Of a DNA stretch of 40,699 nt, positions 1-10,561 are shown in pieces (within the stretch, counting starts at the first letter, position 1; the number at the start of each line of letters is the position of its first letter). Origin of the DNA: Gammaproteobacteria bacterium (GTDB lineage Bacteria; Pseudomonadota; Gammaproteobacteria; DSM-19610); NCBI GenBank assembly GCA_030621785.1, contig JAUXGZ010000010.1, positions 1-40,699 of the forward strand. Direction: 5' to 3'. The position numbers were made by a program, and so were the translations under genes. The notes beneath the pieces are model-generated. The model was not told the origin of the DNA. It saw only the letters and a list, made by a program, of their open reading frames with translations, and did not search any database.

Positions 1-663
1 GGCGACATCTGCGGCACTGGCACCAAAGGCGCCGGCCTGATCAAGGCTGGAGGCAAAGGCAATCATTCCGTAGCGCGACACCCGGCCATAGGTCGGCTTG
101 ATACCGGTAATCCCACAGAGTGCCGCCGGCTGGCGAATCGAGCCACCAGTATCGGTACCGGTAGACAGGGGCGCCAGGCGCGCAGCCACCGCGGCCGCAG
201 AACCGCCGGATGAACCACCGGGCACGCGTTGCGTATCCCACGGATTGCGCACCGGACCGTAAAAACTGGTTTCGTTGGACGATCCCATGGCAAATTCGTC
301 CATATTGGTCTTACCCAGCATGACGGCACCGGCCTGTTTGAGCTTCGCAGTCACCGTGGCATCGTAGGGCGCTGCAAAATTGTCCAGCATGCGCGAACCG
401 CAACTGGTACGGACGCCGGTGGTGCAGAAAATGTCCTTGTGCAGGTACGGGATACCGGTCAGCACCCCGCCCTCGCCGCTTTTCAGCCGCTGGTCAGCCA
501 GCCTTGCCGCCTCGAGCGCCGACGCCTCGGTCACCGTCAGCACGGCATTAAGTTTTTCGTCCAGACGTCGGAGACGCTCCAGGAAGGTCTGTGTCAGCTC
601 CTCGCTGCTGAACTCGCCGGCGCGCAGGCCCGCAGCCAGTTGGGTAACGCTATTTTGCAACAT
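1..663 (-). CDS. gatA: Asp-tRNA(Asn)/Glu-tRNA(Gln) amidotransferase subunit A, N-terminal part (runs off left edge)
   Basis: Reverse-strand translation from CAT at 661-663 gives [25 protein letters not shown]...[22 protein letters not shown]...[51 protein letters not shown], the amidase signature region. Confidence 0.96.
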   Translation of the reverse strand, partial: MLQNSVTQLAAGLRAGEFSSEELTQTFLERLRRLDEKLNAVLTVTEASALEAARLADQRLKSGEGGVLTGIPYLHKDIFCTTGVRTSCGSRMLDNFAAPYDATVTAKLKQAGAVMLGKTNMDEFAMGSSNETSFYGPVRNPWDTQRVPGGSSGGSAAAVAARLAPLSTGTDTGGSIRQPAALCGITGIKPTYGRVSRYGMIAFASSLDQAGAFGASAADVA

Positions 664-680
664 GACAGATCCGTACCGCG

Positions 681-968
681 CTATTCAATGACTTTGGGAA
701 CCAGGTACAGGCCGCTGTCGACGCTGGGCGCGACTTCCTGGAAGGCATCACGCTGATCGACCTCGGACACCTCGTCCGGTCGCAATCGCTGGCTGGCATC
801 CAGCGGATGTGCCATCGGCTTCACGCCTTCGGTGTCGACGCTGTTCAGTTGTTCGACAAAGGAAAGAATGTCGGACAGATTGCGTGCGTAGGTTTCAAAT
901 TCGCCGTCGTCCACGCCCAGGCGTGCAAGATGAGCGATTTTATGGACGGTGTCGGTATCCAGCGACAT
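681..968 (-). CDS. gatC: Asp-tRNA(Asn)/Glu-tRNA(Gln) amidotransferase subunit C
   Basis: 95 aa, [57 protein letters not shown]; directly upstream of gatA. Confidence 0.96.
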   Translation of the reverse strand: MSLDTDTVHKIAHLARLGVDDGEFETYARNLSDILSFVEQLNSVDTEGVKPMAHPLDASQRLRPDEVSEVDQRDAFQEVAPSVDSGLYLVPKVIE

Positions 969-1067
969 GGTATAATTCCGTTTGCCGGTCGGGAAAACGG
1001 GAAAGGTAGCACACTTGATCGCTTGCCCAAAATCCCCGCCGTTGTTAGATTACGCCTTTTGAGTTAG

Positions 1068-2132
<1,065 letters not shown>

Positions 2133-2205
2133 CATCCGGGCAGCGTGCATAACCGGGCCCTAAAATCAGGCTTTATGCCCGCACCCGATTTCAAGAGGTA
2201 AGACA

Positions 2206-3117
2206 ATCAAGCAGCTCTTTTCAGCTGGCCCGCCGCTATTTGCCCGCTTGCTGGGCCTGACGCTGCTGTCGGTAATCCTGATGACAGTCGATCACCGACA
2301 GCAGTACCTGGAGAATCTGCGCGGCGGGCTATCGGTGCTGGTCTACCCGTTACAGCTACTGGTCGATCTGCCCAATTCAGCCAGCGACTGGTTCACGGAA
2401 TCCTTGTCTACACGCCGGCAATTACAGGAAATCAATGCCAGCCTGCGCACCCAGCAACTGGTATTGAATGTCCAGCTTCAGAAAATGGAAGCCCTGGAAG
2501 CAGAAAACCTGCGTCTGCGGGCTCTGCTGGATTCCTCTTTCGAAGTTGGCGAACGACCGTTGCTGATCGCCAATCTGTTGTCAGTGGATATGGATCCCTA
2601 CCGCCACGAAATCCTGATCAACAAGGGCTCGCTTGACCAGTTGTACGAAGGCCAGCCACTGCTGGACAGCAACGGAATGATGGGGCAGCTGATCCACGTA
2701 TCGCCCTTTACTTCAACCGCCATGCTGATCACGGACCCCAGCCATGCTATCCCGGTGCAGGTGAACCGTAACGGCTTGCGCACCATCGCCCTGGGTACCG
2801 GCTCGTTGAACCGGCTGAAACTGCCGAATATTCCCAACAATGCTGATATCCGGGTTGGCGACCTGCTGGTCACTTCCGGCCTCGGCGGCCGTTTTCCACC
2901 CGGCTACCCGGTTGCCGAAGTAACCGAGGTGGACCAGGATCCCGGCCGGGCCTTTTCGCAGATCACGGCGCGCCCGCGCGCCCGGCTTGACCGCAGCCGC
3001 GAAGTCCTTCTGGTATGGCCATCGAAAATCGAGGGACCGGTACTGCCGGTTCCCGCCGCCGGCGAAAACACCCCCCCCGCAGCGCCGAAAGCCAACACGG
3101 ACCCGGTATCGCCATGA
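2206..3117 (+). CDS. mreC: Rod shape-determining protein MreC (start codon probably ATC at 2206; ORF track begins at internal TTG 2248)
   Basis: Product is MreC-like (TVDHRQQYLENLRGGLSVLVYPLQLLVDLP...). In-frame upstream extension IKQLFSAGPPLFARLLGL matches the usual MreC N-terminus; SD-like AGAGGT lies 6 nt before ATC; in-frame TAA at 2161. Confidence 0.9.
   Translation: MKQLFSAGPPLFARLLGLTLLSVILMTVDHRQQYLENLRGGLSVLVYPLQLLVDLPNSASDWFTESLSTRRQLQEINASLRTQQLVLNVQLQKMEALEAENLRLRALLDSSFEVGERPLLIANLLSVDMDPYRHEILINKGSLDQLYEGQPLLDSNGMMGQLIHVSPFTSTAMLITDPSHAIPVQVNRNGLRTIALGTGSLNRLKLPNIPNNADIRVGDLLVTSGLGGRFPPGYPVAEVTEVDQDPGRAFSQITARPRARLDRSREVLLVWPSKIEGPVLPVPAAGENTPPAAPKANTDPVSP
3071..3078 (+). repeat. 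C8 homopolymer near the 3' end of mreC
   Basis: AACA-CCCCCCCC-GCAG read directly; codons ACC CCC CCC GCA in the mreC frame. Confidence 0.9.
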
Positions 3118-3602
3118 GCCTGACACGACACCACGGCGGGATCATCATTCTGCTCAGCTTTGCGCTGGCCATGCTGCTGACGATAATCCCCCTGGGTGAC
3201 AGCCTGCAGAACCTGCGCCCCGACTGGGTGACACTAACACTCATTTTCTGGTGCCTGTCCCTGCCGGACCGGGTCAGCGTAGGCTCCGGCTTCATGGCCG
3301 GACTTTTCCTGGACACGCTGGAAGGAACCCTGCTGGGGCAGCACGCGCTGGCGCTGAGCCTGATCGCCTATGCCAGCGCGCGTCTGCACCAGCGTATCCG
3401 GCTCTACCCTCCGTGGCAGCAGGCACTTACAGTGCTGGTGCTGCTGCTGCTGCATCAACTACTGACCTTGTGGATCGACAGCACCATCGGACGGCCCCTT
3501 GCAGGCATCAGCTTCTGGCTCCCCTCCCTGATCAGCGCGTTGCTGTGGCCGATCTACTCACAAATCCTGACCAGCTTGCGCATCAACTTCTCGGTGCAGT
3601 AG
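3114..3602 (+). CDS. mreD: Rod shape-determining protein MreD
   Basis: MSLTRHHGGIIILLSFALAMLLTIIPLGDSLQNLRPDWVTLTLIFWCL; ATGA overlap with mreC stop. Confidence 0.95.
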   Translation: MSLTRHHGGIIILLSFALAMLLTIIPLGDSLQNLRPDWVTLTLIFWCLSLPDRVSVGSGFMAGLFLDTLEGTLLGQHALALSLIAYASARLHQRIRLYPPWQQALTVLVLLLLHQLLTLWIDSTIGRPLAGISFWLPSLISALLWPIYSQILTSLRINFSVQ

Positions 3603-3605
3603 GAC

Positions 3606-5477
3606 ATGTCGTTCCGGGTTACCATCAAGGACTACCGCTTCGAAAGCCGCCTGTTCATGCAGCGTTCGGTACAGGCCATAGTTTTCGCGGCACTGCTGTT
3701 TTCTGTGCTAATCGTGCGACTGGTCCACCTGCAGGTGCTGGCGCACGAGCATTACATCACCCTGTCCGACGACAACCGCATCAAGATTCTGCCACTACCG
3801 CCCAACCGGGGGCTGATCTTTGACCGCAGCGGCCTGGTACTGGCCGAGAACCTGCCGTCCTACCGGCTCGAAATCACACCGGAGCAGGTCCACGACATGG
3901 ATGCCCTGCTGGATATCCTGGCGTCACTGGTCAACGTCCGCGACATTGACCGCCAGCGTTTCGACAAGCTGCGCAAGCGCATGCCGGCATTCAAACCGGT
4001 GCCATTGCGATTTCACCTGAGTGACGAGGAAGTGGCCCGCTTCGCGGTCGACCGACACCGGTTCCCCGGGGTGGAAGTGGTTGCCGGGCTGTCCAGACAC
4101 TATCCGTACGGCAGCATGGCGGTGCATGCAATAGGCTACGTCGGACGGCTCGACGAGCGCGACCTGCAACGCGTCAACACCTCCAGTTACAGTGGTACTA
4201 CACATATCGGCAAGGTAGGTATCGAACGAACTTACGAGGATATTCTGCATGGCAACGTAGGTTACGGTCAGGTGGAAACCAACGCCGAAGGCCGGATTCT
4301 GCGCACCCTGGTACGCACCCCGCCGCGGCCGGGACAAAACCTGTACCTGACACTGGATACCCGTCTGCAGCGCTCCACAGAGCAGGCATTTGAAGGCAAG
4401 ACCGGCGCCGCCGTCGTCATCGCCCCGGACACGGGCGAAGTACTGGCATTCGTCAGCCTGCCGGCCTACGATCCCAACCTGTTCGTAAACGGCATCGACA
4501 CTGCCACCTACAACGCACTGCGCAACGATGAACAGCAACCACTGTTCAACCGTGCACTGCGCGGACAATATCCGCCAGGATCCACCATCAAGCCCTTCGT
4601 GGCGCTGGGCGGCCTCGAGGAAGGTATTACCCACGAACACTCAACCACGTATTGCCCGGGCTTCTATCAGCTGGCGGGCAATGAACGCAAATACCGCTGC
4701 TGGAAACGCAGCGGACACGGCAAGGTGGATCTGATCAAATCCATTGCCCAGTCCTGTGACGTCTATTTTTACGATCTGGCCCTGTCCATGGGCATCGACC
4801 GGATCCACGACTTTCTCGCCAAATTTGGCTTTGGTACACGTACCGGCATCGATATCAGCGGCGAACTCCCCGGACTGCTGCCGTCCCGGCAGTGGAAACG
4901 GGCTGCCAGAGACCAGGTCTGGTTCCCGGGAGAGACGCTGATTACCGGCATCGGCCAGGGGTTCATGCTGGCGACGCCGATTCAGCTGGCCAGCGCTGTG
5001 GCAACGCTGTCCAAATACGGACAGCGCCGCAGGCCGCACGTGGTTTTTGCCACCCAGCAGCCGGACGACAGCGGACTCACGCCGCTGCAGATTGCCGCTG
5101 TCCCGAATGCCCCCATCATGAACCGTCATCACTGGGACACGGTGATCCATGCCATGCGCGAGGTAGTCCAGGGGGCACGAGGCACCGCACGCAAAATCAG
5201 CAAAGATGCAAAATTCGAGATTGCCGGCAAAACCGGCACCGCACAGGTATTCGGACTAAAGGAGGAGCAAAAATACAACGCCGAGGAACTGGCCGAAAAG
5301 CTGCGTGACCACTCGCTGTTCATTGCCTTTGCTCCAATCGAAAAACCACGCATCGCCGTTGCGGTCATTGTCGAGCACGGCGGCAGCGGCAGTGCCGTGG
5401 CCGCACCGATCGCGCGCACCATACTCGACGCCTATCTACTGGGACCGGATTCCGTGTTAACAGAACCCGCCTCATGA
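3606..5477 (+). CDS. mrdA: Peptidoglycan D,D-transpeptidase, penicillin-binding protein 2
   Basis: PPNRGLIFDRSGLVLAENLPSY, GQYPPGSTIKPFVALGGLEEG (SxxK) and KTGTAQ motifs; mreBCD-mrdA-rodA order. Confidence 0.97.
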   Translation: MSFRVTIKDYRFESRLFMQRSVQAIVFAALLFSVLIVRLVHLQVLAHEHYITLSDDNRIKILPLPPNRGLIFDRSGLVLAENLPSYRLEITPEQVHDMDALLDILASLVNVRDIDRQRFDKLRKRMPAFKPVPLRFHLSDEEVARFAVDRHRFPGVEVVAGLSRHYPYGSMAVHAIGYVGRLDERDLQRVNTSSYSGTTHIGKVGIERTYEDILHGNVGYGQVETNAEGRILRTLVRTPPRPGQNLYLTLDTRLQRSTEQAFEGKTGAAVVIAPDTGEVLAFVSLPAYDPNLFVNGIDTATYNALRNDEQQPLFNRALRGQYPPGSTIKPFVALGGLEEGITHEHSTTYCPGFYQLAGNERKYRCWKRSGHGKVDLIKSIAQSCDVYFYDLALSMGIDRIHDFLAKFGFGTRTGIDISGELPGLLPSRQWKRAARDQVWFPGETLITGIGQGFMLATPIQLASAVATLSKYGQRRRPHVVFATQQPDDSGLTPLQIAAVPNAPIMNRHHWDTVIHAMREVVQGARGTARKISKDAKFEIAGKTGTAQVFGLKEEQKYNAEELAEKLRDHSLFIAFAPIEKPRIAVAVIVEHGGSGSAVAAPIARTILDAYLLGPDSVLTEPAS

Positions 5478-6598
5478 GCACCTTGCTTGACGACAGTCGT
5501 GAAGATGCCAGTCAACGCGACTGGCAATCACTACTACACCTGGATGCCACCCTGTTGTTCAACCTGGTACTGCTTTCCACCCTGGGTCTGTTCGTGCTCT
5601 ACAGCGCCAGCGGTCAGGAGCAGTCGGTACTGATCCGGCAGCTTGTCCGTCTGGGCATTGCCTTCGGCACCATGGCTTTTATTGCCCAGCTGCGTCCGCA
5701 GTGGCTGTTTCGCTGGACACCCTGGATGTACGGATTCGGCCTGCTGCTGCTGATCGCAGTACTGGTGGTCGGCGACGTCGGCAAGGGCGCGCAACGCTGG
5801 CTGGATTTCGGCATCATCCGTTTCCAGCCATCGGAAATGATGAAACTGGCTGTACCGATGATGGTGGCCTGGTACCTGTCGGACAAACGCCTGCCGCCCG
5901 CCGGCTCTACCCTGCTAATCGCCGGTGCGCTGATTGTGGTACCAGTGCTGCTGATCGCCAGGCAACCTGATCTCGGCACTTCACTGTTAATTGGCAGTGC
6001 CGGTTTCTTCGTGCTGTTTCTGGCCGGTCTGTCGTGGCGCCTGCTCACAGGCCTGGGGCTAATCGCTGCTGCGGGCGCGCCGGTACTTTGGCATTTCATG
6101 CACGACTACCAGCGCCAGCGGGTCATCACCTTCCTCAACCCGGAACAGGACCCACTGGGCGCCGGTTATCACATCATTCAGTCCAAGATTGCCATCGGTT
6201 CGGGCGGTCTGTTCGGCAAGGGCTGGCTGAACGGAACCCAGGCCCACCTGGAATTCCTTCCGGAACGTTCCACGGACTTTATTTTTGCAGTGCTGGGCGA
6301 GGAACTGGGGCTGATCGGTATTATTGCATTGCTGGTTTTGTATAGTTTTGTCATCATTCGCAGCCTGTATATCGCTACCCAGGCGCAGGACACCTACGGG
6401 CGATTGCTCGGCGGCAGCCTGTCGATGACTTTTTTCATCTACATCATAGTTAATACCGGCATGGTGACCGGCCTGTTGCCGGTAGTGGGGCTGCCCCTGC
6501 CGCTGATCAGTTACGGAGGCACATCAATGGTGACCCTCATGGCAGGTTTCGGTATCCTCATGTCCATACACACACACAGAAAACTGCTACCAACCTAG
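5474..6598 (+). CDS. rodA: Rod shape-determining SEDS glycosyltransferase RodA
   Basis: Polytopic, KGAQRWLDFGIIRFQPSEMMKLAVPMMVAWYL and GLPLPLISYGGTSMVTLMAGFGILMSI motifs. Confidence 0.97.
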   Translation: MSTLLDDSREDASQRDWQSLLHLDATLLFNLVLLSTLGLFVLYSASGQEQSVLIRQLVRLGIAFGTMAFIAQLRPQWLFRWTPWMYGFGLLLLIAVLVVGDVGKGAQRWLDFGIIRFQPSEMMKLAVPMMVAWYLSDKRLPPAGSTLLIAGALIVVPVLLIARQPDLGTSLLIGSAGFFVLFLAGLSWRLLTGLGLIAAAGAPVLWHFMHDYQRQRVITFLNPEQDPLGAGYHIIQSKIAIGSGGLFGKGWLNGTQAHLEFLPERSTDFIFAVLGEELGLIGIIALLVLYSFVIIRSLYIATQAQDTYGRLLGGSLSMTFFIYIIVNTGMVTGLLPVVGLPLPLISYGGTSMVTLMAGFGILMSIHTHRKLLPT

Positions 6599-6607
6599 GA
6601 AAAGCCT

Positions 6608-7600
6608 GTGCATAAACATAAATCCATCAAGATACTGTTCACCACGCTGCTGGCTGTGCTGTCAATCGGCACCGGATGTGCCGGTGATTTTTCGGACAAC
6701 CCGCAGGTACAGAAATTCATTGACGAAATGGTCGTGAAACATGACTTCGATCGGCAACAACTCGAAAATCTGTTTGCCCAGGCCAAAAAACGCGACGATA
6801 TCCTCAAGGCCATCTCCCGACCGGCGGAAGGCAAGGCCTGGTACGAATATCGGCAGATCTTTATCAAGCCCAGGCGTATCGAGGGCGGAGTGGAATTCTG
6901 GCAACAGAATGCAGCCCTGCTGGCAAAGGCCGAAAAGGAATTTGGCGTGGATGCGGCGATCATCGTTGCCATCATCGGGGTGGAAACCCGTTACGGCGCC
7001 AATACCGGCTCCTACCGGGTTATTGACGCACTCTCGACACTGGCCTTCGACTACCCGAGGCGCGGCAAGTTTTTCCGCTCCGAACTGGAGCAGTTCCTGA
7101 TCCTGTCGAAGGAAGAGCAGGTAGACGCGGCTTCAGCAAAAGGTTCCTATGCCGGCGCCATGGGCTACGGCCAGTTCATCCCGTCCAGCTACCGTCATTA
7201 TGCCGTGGATTTTGACAAGGATGGCAAGCGTGATTTGTGGGAAAACATGGATGACATCATCGGCAGCGTGGCCAATTATTTCCACCAGCACCACTGGAAG
7301 CTGGGCGAACCGGTCGCCAGCAAGGTCATCAGCAAGGCAGCGGTTCCCGCTGACCTGGTCTCCGGGAGTGTCAAACCGTCGGAAAAAGCCGGTCACTTCT
7401 ATGACGCGGGCATTGAGGTATCGCCACCACTGCCGGCCGGGATGCCGGCCGCACTACTCAAGCTGGAACAACGCGACGGACCGGAATACTGGCTGGTTGC
7501 CGATAACTTTTACGTGATAACACGCTATAATCGCAGCCCACTCTACGCGATGGCTGTATTTCAGCTCAGTGAAGCCATACGGGATGCCTACAAGCAGTAA
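6608..7600 (+). CDS. mltB: Lytic murein transglycosylase B (GTG start)
   Basis: AAIIVAIIGVETRYGANTGSYRVIDALSTLAFDYPRRGKFFRSELEQFL and SYAGAMGYGQFIPSSYRHYAVDFDKDGKRDLW. Confidence 0.95.
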   Translation: MHKHKSIKILFTTLLAVLSIGTGCAGDFSDNPQVQKFIDEMVVKHDFDRQQLENLFAQAKKRDDILKAISRPAEGKAWYEYRQIFIKPRRIEGGVEFWQQNAALLAKAEKEFGVDAAIIVAIIGVETRYGANTGSYRVIDALSTLAFDYPRRGKFFRSELEQFLILSKEEQVDAASAKGSYAGAMGYGQFIPSSYRHYAVDFDKDGKRDLWENMDDIIGSVANYFHQHHWKLGEPVASKVISKAAVPADLVSGSVKPSEKAGHFYDAGIEVSPPLPAGMPAALLKLEQRDGPEYWLVADNFYVITRYNRSPLYAMAVFQLSEAIRDAYKQ

Positions 7601-8462
7601 CCATAACGCCAGCCTTGCGGGAGCATGGCTGGCTGTAATCTGGCTGACCGTACTGGGCAGCGGCTGTTCCTCCCCAAAGGACTCCGGACGCTATTCCCAA
7701 TCGGTCGATAGCGGGCCGGACCGGAAGGTCAATGTGTCTCAGGTCGCCGACGCCGTACCCCGGGCAGAACCGCCCAGCCGCTATGGCAACCCGGAAACCT
7801 ACAAGGTACTCGGCAAGCGCTACTACACCATGAAAAGCAGCAAGGGGTACGCGAAACGCGGCATCGCTTCCTGGTACGGCAACAAGTTCCACGGCCACCG
7901 GACCTCCAGTGGCGAGTCCTATGATATGTACCGTATGTCGGCAGCACACAAAACCCTGCCCTTGCCAACCTACGCTCGTGTCACCAATCTGGATAACAAC
8001 AAGTCGGTTATCGTAAAGATAAATGATCGCGGGCCGTTCCATGAGAATCGGTTGATCGACCTGTCCTATGCCGCGGCTTCCCGACTGGGTATACTCGCCA
8101 AAGGTACAGGTTATGTGGAAGTACGCGCCATCGACCCCGGGGAGTCTTCGCCTGCGGAGCAGGACAAGACCATTTCCGAACCTGAGGAAATACCCGAACC
8201 GGTCGCGACGATTCCGGACGAACCTCCGGAACTGTACCTGCAGCTTGGTGCTTTCCTCGATCGTAATAACGCGGAGCGATTGCAGAATCGCCTGAGCAAG
8301 CTGGATTTTCAGGGCAAACTGCACATCCAGGAAAGCTGGCTGAACCGCAAGCAGCTCTACCGGGTGCGTATTGGCCCGCTGGACTCGGTAGAAAGCGCCG
8401 ACCGGCTATCGCAAACGCTGCAACAGGAGGGCATTGACCCGCCCCGTGTCGTAATCGACTGA
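7584..8462 (+). CDS. rlpA: Septal ring lytic transglycosylase / rare lipoprotein A with C-terminal SPOR-like domain
   Basis: Lipoprotein signal (VLGSGC), GIASWYGNKFHGHRTSSGESYDMYRMSAAHKTLPLPTYARVTNLDNNKSVIVKINDRGPF; C-terminal LYLQLGAFLDRNNAERLQNRL. Confidence 0.94.
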   Translation: MPTSSNHNASLAGAWLAVIWLTVLGSGCSSPKDSGRYSQSVDSGPDRKVNVSQVADAVPRAEPPSRYGNPETYKVLGKRYYTMKSSKGYAKRGIASWYGNKFHGHRTSSGESYDMYRMSAAHKTLPLPTYARVTNLDNNKSVIVKINDRGPFHENRLIDLSYAAASRLGILAKGTGYVEVRAIDPGESSPAEQDKTISEPEEIPEPVATIPDEPPELYLQLGAFLDRNNAERLQNRLSKLDFQGKLHIQESWLNRKQLYRVRIGPLDSVESADRLSQTLQQEGIDPPRVVID

Positions 8463-8526
8463 ATTAATTGAAAATCAGCGCACAAGCACAGACAATGTGC
8501 CGCTACACCAACCAACTGGATAATGA

Positions 8527-9672
8527 ATGAACCCTGACCGCACGTTCGTACGACTGTTTTTCCTGGTATCCCTGCTGGTCTGCTCCTGGAGCCAGGCTGC
8601 CGCGCCTGTCCCGAAAGCCCCGTCCGTGGGAGCCAAAGCCTACCTGGTGGAAGATTTTCACAGCACCCAGGCGATCGCCGAGAAAAATGCCGACGACCCG
8701 GTAGAGCCTGCCAGCATCACCAAGCTGATGAGCGCCTATGTCATTTTCAAGGAAATACAGGGTGGCACCCTGAACCTGGAAGACAAGGTCCGCATCAGCG
8801 AGAAAGCCTGGCGTACGCCAGGATCGCGCATGTTCGTCGAGGTCAACACAGAAGTCAGCGTCGCCGACCTGTTACAGGGCATGATCATCCAGTCGGGCAA
8901 CGACGCAACGGTTGCACTGGCGGAAAAAGTGGCCGGCAGCGAGGAGAGCTTTGCCGCACTGATGAACCACCATGCGCAGGAATTGAAACTGACCAACAGT
9001 CATTTCGTAAACAGCACCGGACTTCCGGCCAGCGAGCACTATACCTCGGCACGTGATATTGCACGCATTGCGCGGGCGCTGATCGAGGAATTTCCCGAAT
9101 ACTACCGCTGGTACTCGGTCCGGAAATTCACTTATAACGACATCACGCAATACAACCGCAACAAGCTGTTGTGGCGGGATGAGTCAGTGGACGGGCTCAA
9201 GACCGGACACACGGAATCGGCCGGTTACTGCCTGGTTACTTCAGCAGAGCGTGACGGCATGCGTCTGATCAGTGTGGTACTGGGGACCAAAAGCGAGAAC
9301 GCCAGAGCGGATGCCAGCCAGTCACTGCTCAACTACGGCTTCCGCTTTTTCGAGACACACAAGCTCTACGACGCCAATACGCGACTGACCACAGCCCGTG
9401 TCTGGAAAGGTAGTGTCGAATCAGTCGACCTGGGTCTGGACCAGGCGTTCTACATCACCATTCCACGTGGAGAATACAAGAGCCTGGATGCTTCCATGCA
9501 ACTGCAGGAACGTATCATTGCACCGATAGCGAAAGGCCAGACGCTGGGGCAGGCTGTCGTTCGACTGGGAGACAAAAGCGTCAGGGAGCTGAACCTGGTG
9601 GCACTGGAACCGGTCGATGAAGGCAGCTTCTGGCAGCGCATTACCGACGAAGCCCTGCTGTACTTTGAATAG
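8527..9672 (+). CDS. dacA: D-alanyl-D-alanine carboxypeptidase (PBP5/6 family)
   Basis: EPASITKLMSAYVIF (SxxK), SGNDATVALAEKVAGSEESF, DGLKTGHTESAGYCLVTSA (KTG); amphipathic C-terminus. Confidence 0.95.
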   Translation: MNPDRTFVRLFFLVSLLVCSWSQAAAPVPKAPSVGAKAYLVEDFHSTQAIAEKNADDPVEPASITKLMSAYVIFKEIQGGTLNLEDKVRISEKAWRTPGSRMFVEVNTEVSVADLLQGMIIQSGNDATVALAEKVAGSEESFAALMNHHAQELKLTNSHFVNSTGLPASEHYTSARDIARIARALIEEFPEYYRWYSVRKFTYNDITQYNRNKLLWRDESVDGLKTGHTESAGYCLVTSAERDGMRLISVVLGTKSENARADASQSLLNYGFRFFETHKLYDANTRLTTARVWKGSVESVDLGLDQAFYITIPRGEYKSLDASMQLQERIIAPIAKGQTLGQAVVRLGDKSVRELNLVALEPVDEGSFWQRITDEALLYFE

Positions 9673-10543
9673 CGTTTACCTGAATGGCGCCTTCCTGCCC
9701 ATTGAAGACGCCTGCATACCGGTAACCGACCGCGGCTTTCTGTTTGGCGACGGTGTCTACGAGGTTATCCCGGCCTACGGCGGGCGACTGTTCCGCCTGC
9801 CCCATCACCTGCAACGCCTGCAGAACAGCCTGGACGGCATTCGGCTGGAAAATCCGCTCAACGAAAATCAGTGGCGCGAAATTTTCAACGAACTGCTGCA
9901 ACGAAACCAGGCGCAGGCGGAACCGAATAACGACCAGTCGGTGTACCTGCAGGTCACCCGTGGCGTGGCCGCCAAACGCGATCACGCGTTTCCGGACCCG
10001 GTAAAACCCACTGTGTACGCCACCAGTAATCCCATGACAGAGCCGGACAGCAAATTGCTGGAGCGGGGACTGGCGGCCATCACCCTGGAAGATATCCGCT
10101 GGCAGTACTGCAATATCAAATCCATCACCTTGTTGCCCAATGTATTGTTGCGGCAGCAGGCGGTCGATGCAGATGCGGCAGAGGCCATCCTGGTACGCAA
10201 CAACCTGGTGATCGAAGGCTCCGCCAGCAATATCTTCATAGTCCACAAGGGAGAAATCCTGACTCCGCCCAACGGCAACTACATGCTACCCGGCATCACC
10301 CGCGACCTGGTGCTGGAACTGGCGGCACAACACGGAATACCTTGCCACGAAACGGATATCAGCAAGGAACAACTTTGCAGTGCAGATGAAATCTGGCTCA
10401 CCAGCTCCACCCGCGAGATCGTGCCGGTCACGGTGCTGGACGGGCAGCTGGTCAACGACGGTCGCCCCGGGGCCGTCTGGAAAAATATGAGCCGGCATTA
10501 CCGTGACTACAAGAACGCCGTGCGCGAGGGCAAGGCCGAATAG
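9665..10543 (+). CDS. dat: D-amino acid aminotransferase (class IV PLP; TTG start overlapping dacA stop)
   Basis: LNSVYLNGAFLPIEDACIPVTDRGFLFGDGVYEVIPAYGGRLFRLPHHLQRLQNSL...; TTG at 9665, dacA TAG at 9670-9672. Confidence 0.9.
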   Translation: MNSVYLNGAFLPIEDACIPVTDRGFLFGDGVYEVIPAYGGRLFRLPHHLQRLQNSLDGIRLENPLNENQWREIFNELLQRNQAQAEPNNDQSVYLQVTRGVAAKRDHAFPDPVKPTVYATSNPMTEPDSKLLERGLAAITLEDIRWQYCNIKSITLLPNVLLRQQAVDADAAEAILVRNNLVIEGSASNIFIVHKGEILTPPNGNYMLPGITRDLVLELAAQHGIPCHETDISKEQLCSADEIWLTSSTREIVPVTVLDGQLVNDGRPGAVWKNMSRHYRDYKNAVREGKAE

Positions 10544-10561
10544 GCAAGCCGTGCAACCGGT

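Noticed and set aside
2133-2205. Hairpin in the mreB-mreC gap (GCATAA...TTATGC)
   Set aside because: Short stem with a large loop and no U-tract; too weak to call a terminator or attenuator.
3924-4640. 238-aa ORF antisense to mrdA
   Set aside because: Shadow frame over conserved PBP2 sequence.
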